Made by a program: the position numbers and the translations under genes | Shown: piece by piece, positions 56,209-64,000 of the stretch | How the letters are laid out: the number at the start of each line of letters is the position of its first letter | Numbering within the stretch: position 1 is the first letter of the stretch | Origin: Pictodentalium vernedei | Lineage: Eukaryota > Mollusca > Scaphopoda > Dentaliida > Dentaliidae | Direction: 5' to 3' | Assembly: GCA_031216915.1 (NCBI GenBank) | Contig: CM062296.1 | Coordinates: 448,446,287 to 448,510,286 of the forward strand | DNA length: 64,000 bases | The notes under the pieces: model-generated | What the model saw: the letters and a program-made list of their open reading frames with translations, nothing else | The model's database searches: none | What the model was told of the DNA's origin: nothing

Positions 56209-56960
56209 GAGCAATTGCTCTATAGCTAATTTGCTCGGTGGTATTCGAGTCGTTCAAGCAGTATGTGGAGTCACTCGATCGAGCAATTGCTCTAAAGCTC
56301 ATTTTGCTCGATGGGCTTCGAGTCGTTCGAGCAGAGACTTTTCAATAACTGCTCGATAGCTTATAAGGGGAATTTGCGACAGGTATGGCCTGGGGTGGCC
56401 TAGAAGGCTGGGCCAAACACGTAATAGTATCCGTAGATAAGTATCCTATAAAAAGTATCCTCAAATGATACAATACTGGTCATAGGTATCCTCAAATACC
56501 GAAATGAGTCGAAGAGCAGTATGTGCGAGTCTCTTGAACGAGCAATTGCTCTAAAGCTCATTTGCTCGATAGGATTCAAGTCATCGAGCAGAGATTTTTC
56601 AATAACTGCTCGATAGCTTATAAGGGGAATTTGGGATAGGTATGTCCTGGGATGGCCTGGAAGGCTGGGCCAAACAAGTAGTAGTATCCTTAGATAAGTA
56701 TGCTATAAAAAGTACCCTCAAATAATACAATACCAGGCCATAGGTATCCTCAAATACCGAAATGAGTCGAAGAGCAGTATGTGCGAGTCACTCGAACGAG
56801 CAATTGCTCTATAGCTCATTTGCTTCATGGGATTCGAGTCGTTCGAGCAATATGTCGAGTCACTCGATCGAGCAATTGCTCTAAAGCCCATTTACTCGAT
56901 GGGGTTCGAGTAGTTTGAGCAATTACCTCAGTAACTGCTCGATAGCTTATTGGCTTTGGA
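56209..56960 (+). repeat. Palindrome-bearing tandem repeat, ~260-280-bp unit
   Basis: The perfect palindrome GAGCAATTGCTC occurs at 56209, 56281, 56540, 56798 and 56870, within a longer unit containing 'CTGCTCGATAGCTTATAAGG', 'GGTATCCTCAAATACCGA' and 'AAGGCTGGGCCAAAC'. The pattern is two and a half units, with the palindrome doubled (~72 bp apart) in the first and last. It is not assigned to a known family. Confidence 0.85.
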
Positions 56961-57970
56961 AATGATATAGGTTTTTGTTATATACAAGTGAGATCACTCT
57001 GTATACAGATTATGGGAAATCAAGCAATCTGTTTTGTTAGTTACCTGCAGTAAAGTGAACTGATTGGATTATCTGGAAAACAAGAACAAGAGTACTTGGG
57101 ATGGGTTTAGAACTGGCCTGAACAGACCAGAAAATCTAAATATGGCAACACAACTGTTCCAATGGATAGACTCTTATAGTCTTCTGGAGTATACTCCGAT
57201 TCAATCGAACGCGCCCTATAGCACTACTGAAAACCGGGGATTTTGGGTAATAATAATACAAAGGGATGCTCTAATTATTGAAAACAAGTAGGATTCGTGG
57301 GGAATCTGAACCTAGTAAACAATTATCGGGTTGTTTGTGGTAATTAGATATACTATAGTCCAATCGAACTTACCCCGGGGACCCCCTCGGTACTATAGCA
57401 CTACGTGCTGCTCTACTACAAAATATTCTGGGGGAAATCCGTACTAAATAAAGTCAATTTCGGTAGTTTGGGGTAGATTTTGGTGATTTGGAGGGATTGT
57501 CGGGTTGTTTGTGGTAATTCTTCGAATCGAGAAATTACTCTTGTATAAAGAAACATACCCTCCGAACATACTCTTGTCTTGTTATAAGCCTTTGGATCAC
57601 ATAGCAACCACGTGCTACCATAGAAACCAAGATGGCGGCCTCCAGTATACAAACTGGCCGACGGAAACACGTATCACCCTAAAAACACACGCGGCGCATG
57701 TGCACTAACATCACGTACCACTATGGGGATGACGTCACAATATGGCCGCTCACGTGCGTTAAAATGTCAACACAACATGGCACCACTGGGTCTCGTGACT
57801 ATGACGTCACATATGAGATCCCACATGAGATCTCCCAATAAGTTCTGCCACATCTCCTACTACAGATATATACTGTCAGAAAGGCTGAACCATCAAATAG
57901 TCAGGACATTATTTTGATAGAGGGTTTATTGACAGTGGAAACTCTGTCTTATTGATACAACAGGGAAACT
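56961..57970. other. No gene recognised; diverged direct repeats
   Basis: 'TCGGGTTGTTTGTGGTAATT' recurs near 57327 and 57500, and 'TCCAATCGAAC'/'TTCAATCGAAC' near 57200 and 57360. These may be part of an old repeat or of an LTR region linked to the Gypsy element downstream, but I could not define LTR ends. Confidence 0.35.
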
Positions 57971-57979
57971 GATTCCCTG

Positions 57980-57982
<3 letters not shown>

Positions 57983-58014
<32 letters not shown>

Positions 58015-58362
58015 CTTATTTATTTATTGGGTTTAATGACGCTTTGGACAGCCAGGGTCACCTCGTACCGGACAGAGTTTTATGGGTGGAGGAAGCCGGA
58101 GTACCCGCAGAGAACCACCAGACAACGGCGAGCAACTGTCAGGCTCCCCAATGTACTAACTCCACACAAGCAGAGTTAGCACTGGTTGAAGACAAGTGCA
58201 TCATCGACGTGCAGTACGCCTTTATACACAACGCCACCGTAACCCACGTGGGCAACTGGGTTAAGTGTCTTGCCCAAGGACATAACGCGGTTGCCGCAGG
58301 TGGGATTCGAACCGAGGACCCCCCTTGGCTTGCAGCCTGCACCTCTACCTACAGAGCAACCG
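57983..58362 (-). mobile_element. tRNA-headed SINE
   Basis: The long TTTA repeat tail begins at 57983. The body matches the family (AGTTTTATGGGTGGAGGAAG region) and the head at the right end has a perfect B box (GGTTCGAATCC, complemented, near 58302-58312). A perfect 12-bp duplication GATTCCCTGTTA lies at 57971-57982 and 58363-58374. The perfect duplication and long simple tail suggest a fairly young insertion. Confidence 0.92.
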
Positions 58363-58374
58363 GATTCCCTGTTA

Positions 58375-59916
58375 ATGGGAAATCAGATGAGTTAATATGA
58401 ATTTCAGCCATTTACCCCAGGACCATAGTGTATCGCACATGTTGAGGAAGATACTGGATGGCTGGAGAGAAACCTGCCATATAAGATCTGAAAACTTTGC
58501 AAACACATATAAGACACCTGTTTGGGTTATCTTAAAATAGAAATAAAATTAACTTCTTTTCAAATAAACGAAAGCAATCTCAAAGAATAAAATTAAATCA
58601 TAGAATAAAGTGTGTTGGGATCATCTGAGTCAGAAAGGATATGCATGTGTATTATGTTTCAGTGAGGTCAAGCTGAATTTTGTAAAAACTACTTGAAAAG
58701 TGACTGCCCTGTCACTGGTCTTGTAACAGAATTTGAGCAAATAGGTTTCAAGCTTCTGAGTTGAATGAACAACCTCCAATATATTGATGATAACACTGAC
58801 ATTCATTGGTACATGTAATATTCTATAGATCGCAGGGGCGTCACCCGACATATCAGAGCCCTAAAATTTCCGTACTGCATCCTGACCAAATTTGAAGAGA
58901 TATGGTAGACCTTTTCAACTCACGTGGTCGCCATTTCTTCCTCACTTTCTCAGCTGACTTGCTAATATGAAATAACCAAAGCTTACTAACAGCTCCATCA
59001 CATGAAGCACTACTCATATCGGCCAAGGTGCAACAGCGCAGTTTATGAGGGATGGATTTCCGATACCAAAGAATCATGTAGGTGCAACACAACATTGAGC
59101 AAACTGCCTCTACAAATTCTGTGCTTTGATAATGCTTAATAAATTCAGATTAGACTGATGAAACTAAAGTCGAGTGTAGAAATGGGTAGAAACAGAAAGA
59201 AAAGTAGAAATGTAACAGTCCCACCCTCGGTAACTATAATTTACCGAATGGGGCCCCACACCCTTAATCTACACAGTGAGGACGAACCGTTGAATCCGAG
59301 CGGTCAACAAGACCCCTATGTGATAACACACACACAGACACCCAAGGGTACAGACTTGGGTCACCTGGAAGTTTTACTTGAAATGCTAGAATGATAATAT
59401 AGTGTACACAATTGGTTACTCAAAGGTAAGTATATGGTTAATGCAGGGACACCAGTACTAGGATCACAGACCACTTACACTGTTCGAGTGATAGCCGTAG
59501 AAGTTTGACAGGATTACAGACAGTTACTCTTTATCCAATAATAGCTTCTCGGTTTGTTAGTGGTTTGCAGCCAGTTACTTTGTGTCCAGGATGGTTCCAG
59601 GTTGGTTACACTAATACTTCAGTGGTCAGGATAGGTATAGTCGCTATCTGATTTTGGCCTCTGCTACTCCCCAAATCACCCTCAGGTTGGGCCAGTATAT
59701 TCTATAGAAATACTGGGTGGACAGGCTCAAGACAACATGAAAATAAACCAGACAAACTGAAAAGATCCCAATAAACCAGGTGGAATCCATATAAGCCTGC
59801 ATTACCCTAGCATGATCAAGGCTCATACCATTTCAGGAGACCCTTATTGGAAGTAATTACTACCCAGTTGGTTATTCTAAAAGGGTTACTATCAGCAAGA
59901 CAAACTCACCCAAACT
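58375..59916 (+). other. Upstream of the Gypsy element; LTR not resolved
   Basis: No coding exon was recognised apart from a 78-codon plus-strand frame (59158-59394) of unknown meaning. AATAAA-like signals occur near 58585, 58601 and 59130. 'TGTACACAATTGGTTACTC' at 59403-59421 could include an LTR end and a primer-binding site, but without the 3' LTR this cannot be decided. Confidence 0.3.
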
Positions 59917-61244
59917 ATGCCAAGATCTGTGAAGAATGGGAGGGTGATCCCGGCGCATGACGGAGACGAATTCCATGTCAAAAATTTGACAAAAAATAAT
60001 TTGAGTGTTTCTCAGATCCCTGAGGTGTTACCCAAACTTGTACAACAGGCAACCCCTCTCGATGAGAAAAAGAAGATACATGAATATCAAATGACTGACC
60101 GTCACGGGATGTTTATCATAAAGTACCAGATGGTCACTTGAGTGACAGAGTTGACCGCTTAGAACTGATAATTTAACACATGTTGACATAGACAGAATGA
60201 GTAACATGGAAACTGAACTGTTATCTATGAAAGACTCCATTAACACAATGACTCATCTAATGCACAGCATACTGACACAAAGTGAGTCAACCGCACCTAA
60301 TTTGAGTAACAACTATGACGGTGCAATGGGACAAAATGTCCCTGAAGCTATTACCGAATCAGGCATAGGAGATATGTCACATGCAAGGGAGAACCACCAA
60401 TATGGATACACAAAACCTGACTATTATGATGGAAAGTCAGGCTGGACTGATTACATTATCCATTTTGAAGCGGTAGCAGAACTGAATAACTGGCCCAATA
60501 ATGTAAAGGCTATGAAACTAGCGACCTGTCTTAAGGGAAATGCAAGAAGTATTCTTACCGACCTGAAGCTTGACCAGCTGAGAAGTTGCTTCCAGGTGAA
60601 GGCCTGTTTGACGACCATGTTTGAACCTCAAAACCAATGTGAAGTTTATCGCACACAACTGGACAGCGGAGTGCGTAGGAGAGGTGAACCCTTACCCATG
60701 ATAGTGCAAGATGTTAAAAGGCTTGTTACATTTGCATACCCAACAGCATCCGATGAAGTGAGAATATAGCATAGCCTATAAATGTTTTAGGAATGCTTTA
60801 CATGATAAGGACATGGAATGGGCAGTCTGTCAGAGTAGTGCTGAAAATGTGGATAAAGCACTGAACTTAGCATTCAAGCATGAGGCTTTTCTGTTGAGTT
60901 TGACTGGGAAGAACAATCCAAAGTACAGTCTCAGAACCCAGACATTAGAGCAGACTAATGACAATAGCCCATGCTCAGAACTACCAGTGTGTGTTTTAGA
61001 TACTTTAACTGATCACATAGCTAAATTAGAAAACCATAAAGTTCTTAATTTTGGAAACAGGAAATGGTTTTACTGTGGACACACAAGACATTTGAAGAAA
61101 GAATGCAGAAAACCCATGGCGGATAATGCTAAAGGACAGGATGCTACTTCAAAGAAGCGCTATGGTTCCTCAAAGCATTCAAATTTTACGAAGGATGAGA
61201 AAAACATTGAAACCCAAATGAACTTGAAAACTAACCATTGCTGA
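59917..61244 (+). pseudogene. Gypsy gag-like region with degenerate zinc knuckle
   Basis: Gag would form the particle and bind the element's RNA. Pieces: 59917-60141, ending in MFIIKYQMVT; a short stretch in other frames with 'SDRVDRLE' coiled-coil-like residues; 60197-60769, with a capsid-like core including 'DYYDGKSGWTDYIIHFEAVA' and 'WPNNVKAMKLATCLKGNAR'; and, after a frame change, 60813-61244 with 'NVDKALNLAFKHEAF'. The knuckle reads WFYCGHTRHLKKEC: it keeps C-x4-H-x4-C but the first Cys is Trp, so it should not bind zinc normally. Confidence 0.8.
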
Positions 61245-61263
61245 GTCTGAGGGTCATGACTTG

Positions 61264-61780
61264 GCAAAACCTCAGGAAATTAGACCCAAACAAGTATTTG
61301 ATACCCGCACTGTAAATAATGATGTTTTGTTTATAATGGTTAAATTATTTGGAGAAAAGTTTGTTTGTTTGTTAGACACTGGGGCGACAGTCTCAGTACT
61401 GCATAGAAAAATTATGAGAAATTAGCTGGGACGCTGAAGCCTCAAATAAACCCAGTAGGCAGCAAACTACGCATGGCTGATGGGGAATTAGTTGATACGG
61501 AAGGTTCAGGTCTGTTTCCCTTTCTGATTGACCAGCAGATCACACATACATAAATGATAGTAGCAGATATCGATGCTGCTGCCATACTTGGATATGACTT
61601 TTTGAAGAAAAATAACTGTACAATAAATGTCGCTGAAGGTACACTGACAATATATAAAACTAACATAAATTGTTTACTGGAAGTTCAGCTGCAAGCTGAA
61701 TATTGGATAACTCTTCCAGAGAATATAGTTGTACCTCCCTCGGGTGAGATGGTGATACCCTGTAATATCAAAGGAGAATG
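61264..61780 (+). pseudogene. Gypsy aspartic protease region
   Basis: The active-site motif LLDTGATVSVL is encoded at about 61369-61401. The frame stops soon after (near 61424) and resumes in another frame with 'RMADGELV', then, past a stop near 61551, 'AAILGYDFLKKNNCTINV', the conserved ILG-DFL segment of retroviral-type proteases. As a homodimer the enzyme would cleave the Gag-Pol precursor. This copy is broken. Confidence 0.8.
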
Positions 61781-62064
61781 ACATTTTAATCACACCACTA
61801 TAGTGGAAAAGGGAAGCTACAGTTTACCGAGGAAGGGATTATTGGTAGCAAAATGCTTGATCAACCCTAGTGAGAGGAAAATACCAATTAAAGTAATAAA
61901 TGTAACAAACGAATCAAAAACGCTTTTTAAGAACAGGTTTGCTGCGGAATGTCAAGTAACATGCCCAGGAACATTTGCTATGGAGCATAACGTTAATGCG
62001 ATTGGAGCTTTGGATGGAGTACCCAGTTCCATGGACACCACTAGTATAGTAAACCAGTGGATGC

Positions 62065-63050
62065 ATGTCACTTATCAACTACGCTGGAATCGTTGGAGAG
62101 GAGTTTAACCCAGAACAGAGAGAAGCCATATCAACTCTGTTGCATAAACATACGGTCATACCAATGTATTTGGAAAGGACAAGGATGACCTGGAAAAACC
62201 TGATATGGTTGATCACAACATTGACACAGGTGATGCTAAGCCCATTAAACAGGTATTTAGAAGAGTACTGTCATCTCAGAAAGCTGAGGTGGAAGTGGAA
62301 ATTCAGCGCATGCTGAAAAGTGGAGTTATTGTACCATCAAAATCACCATGGGCTTCCCCAATTGAATTAGTTCGGAAGAAAGATGGCACAATACGATTTT
62401 GTGCCAACTATAGAAAAGTCAACAGGGTTACTATCAAGGATTCTTATCCAATTCCGAGGTTAGACGACTCACTCGATGCCTTACGGGGCTCAAAGTTATT
62501 TTCCCCTTTAGATCTTCAAAGTGGTTACTGGCAAGTCAAAGTCAACCCTAAGGACCGTGAAAAGACAGTATTCGTAACGACTAATGACTTGTATGAATTT
62601 CAATCGATGGCATATGGGACGAGTAATGCCTGTTCAACTTTTGAACGTCTCATGGAGTGTATACTCCATGGCCTCCAATGGCAAACATGTCTTTCATATA
62701 TAGACGATATTGTCACATTCACTGACAATTTTGAGACACATATCCAAAGATTAGATGAAGTGCTAAAAAGGATTGGTGAGGCAGGACTCAAAATATCCTC
62801 AAAGAAATACAAGCTCATTAAGAGGAAGGTAGAATTTCTCGGCCATGACGTATCGGAAAAAAGGATAGAAGCCTCACTCGAAAAGACAGATATTGTGAAA
62901 ACATGGCCAGTACCCAGTAACTTGACTGAACTTAGAAGTTTCCTAGGTGCCTGTTCCCATTACATGCGATTTATAAAAGACTTTGCCAAGATAGCAAGAC
63001 CCTTACACAAAATGACTGAAACAGACACCACCTTAATTTGGACAGAATAA
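62065..63050 (+). pseudogene. Gypsy reverse transcriptase region
   Basis: Before the domain, 'GEEFNPEQREAISTLLHKH' is a typical pre-RT segment, followed by a frame change near 62165. The main frame (62205-63050, 281 codons) has all core RT motifs: SPWASPIELVRKKDGTIRFC, YRKVN, PIPRLDD, SPLDLQSGYWQV (catalytic Asp), SNACSTFERLM, SYIDDIV (catalytic YIDD at ~62697-62708), FLGHDVS and LRSFLGACSHYMRFIKDFA. It ends at TAA 63048-63050, which interrupts the connection to RNase H. This is the best preserved part of the element. Confidence 0.92.
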
Positions 63051-63500
63051 TGTCGACATGCATTTGACCGATTAGAACAAGAGTTATCAACTAGTCCAAT
63101 CTTGACTTACCCAGATTTAAGTAAAACTTTTATACTCGATACAGATGCAAGCGGACATTGAGTCGATCAGTGGTATCACAAGTACATGAAGATGGGGAGC
63201 ATGTTGTTGCCTACTACAGTAAGACACTAAGCAGAGCGGAGAGGAAATATTGCATAACACGCCAGGATTTGTTTGCAGTTTTAAGTGAAATTAAGCACTT
63301 TCAACACTACTTATATGGAGTCAAGTTCTTGATAAGAATAATCCATGGTGTACTGAACCGGATAAGACAGTTCAGGAATGCAGAGGGTCAACTAGCAAGG
63401 TGGCTAGAAGTGTTTGAGACCGATAATTTTACTTTCCAGCATAGGCCAGGTGTTCGTCATGGTAATGCTGATGGACTCTCAAGAAAACCAAGCAGCAGGA
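63051..63500 (+). pseudogene. Gypsy RNase H region
   Basis: After the TAA the same frame continues with 'FDRLEQELSTSPILTYPDLS' and 'ILDTDAS' (first catalytic Asp), then stops at 63159-63161 and shifts to the frame of 63158-63847. There, 'VVAYYSKTLSRAERKYCITRQD', 'EGQLARWLEVFETDNFTFQH' and 'HRPGVRHGNADGLSR' complete the domain. The usual TDH of this family reads as 'RIIH', so that catalytic region is altered. The role would be removal of the RNA strand during cDNA synthesis. Confidence 0.85.
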
Positions 63501-64000
63501 AAGATTCTAAGCTGACCATTGAGATGGATGACAAGAGTATTGATGAACAGAGTTTAAGGACTGTCACTTGGAGTGGGACTACAGGATCTCACTTGACTGA
63601 GTCAGACTCTGACGTTAATTTAAAGGACAATAATGAAATAGAGCATTCAGCTGAATCCACAAACTGGATTGAAGCTAAAACCAATAGGGAACTGAGAAAC
63701 GCTCAATTAAATAATAAGATACTTTCTACCCTTATCAGTTGGAAGAAAAATGGGGATGCCGGCAGACCCAAGTGGGCGGAAATAAGCAAACTGTCTAAGG
63801 AGATTAAAGCTTATTGGGCACAGTGGGGGGGGGGGGGATATCCTTGATTAATGGTGTTTTGTTTTGCAAGTGGCAAGACTATAGAGCTGGTGGAAATTCC
63901 TGGCGGTATATTATACTGAAAAATTCGATACAGGATATTTTGAAATTATTATATAGTGACCCATTGTCACTTTGGAGTTGCGCGGACCACTGCCGCGGGT
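63501..64000 (+). pseudogene. Gypsy linker and start of integrase, cut by window end
   Basis: An acidic linker ('TESDSDVNLKDNNEIE') is followed by 'WAEISKLSKEIKAYWAQW', the G run, and then 'INGVLFCKWQDYRAGGNSW'. That resembles the segment before the HHCC zinc finger of Gypsy integrases. The next conserved piece, HFGVARTT, appears at the very end in a different frame. The catalytic core is outside the window. Confidence 0.65.

Larger units (their letters stand above)
59917..64000 (+). mobile_element. Ty3/Gypsy-type retrotransposon, decayed, runs off the edge
   Basis: Domains occur in the order gag, zinc knuckle, aspartic protease, reverse transcriptase, RNase H and start of integrase, the Ty3/Gypsy order. 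The coding sequence is broken by several frame changes and stops (near 60770, 61244, 61423, 61780, 62165, 63050 and 63160). A 13-base G run at 63825-63837 lies close to one break and could reflect a length error. The 5' LTR is not resolved and the 3' part is outside the window. Confidence 0.88.

Noticed and set aside
59403..59421. LTR end and primer-binding site of the Gypsy element
   Set aside because: Only a TGTACACA-TTGGTTAC-like string; without a second LTR in the window the boundary is a guess.

Overview
This window looks like repeat-rich, intron-bearing DNA from a marine invertebrate animal. The strongest anchor is one coding exon on the minus strand (46153-46923). It encodes the N-terminus of an ARID1/Osa-type subunit of the SWI/SNF chromatin remodelling complex and ends in a clean splice donor. 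Almost everything else is transposable elements, many of them nested. Rolling-circle-like elements with internal tandem arrays, together with tRNA-headed SINEs, suggest a lophotrochozoan such as a mollusc, but that is inference; no marker here fixes the phylum.

Layout, 0-15 kb: a tRNA-headed SINE (1113-1485); two back-to-back rolling-circle-like elements (1950-4365); two hairpin MITEs sharing one TTAA (6602-7079); a rolling-circle-like element inside an older relative (7560-10091); a SINE with a 5S rRNA-like head, split by a hAT-like element (10185-11524); and a hAT-like element with two nested insertions (12512-14356).

15-29 kb: a stack of nested insertions bounded by a perfect 8-bp duplication. 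It contains a rolling-circle-like element whose ~143-bp monomers form a four-part higher-order repeat, several hAT-like elements, and a second rolling-circle-like element that is itself split by a hAT-like element holding yet another element. 29-46 kb: further elements (31985-37205 split at a TA site, 37446-38547, 38574-40130 with a TTAA MITE inside, 41551-43336) and a ~1-kb foldback (44447-45402).

46-64 kb: the ARID1 exon and its upstream region, a hAT-like MITE and a plus-strand SINE, two dead Tc1-like DD34E transposons (50489-52052; 53913-55426), a palindromic tandem repeat (56209-56960), another SINE, and a decayed Ty3/Gypsy-type retrotransposon running off the right edge (gag, protease, reverse transcriptase, RNase H and the start of integrase).

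No RNA genes, CRISPR arrays or bacterial-style operons are seen. Most short open frames lie in repeats and are not genes. Element boundaries were placed by eye from terminal inverted repeats and target-site duplications, often using a related unoccupied copy in the same window as the reference.
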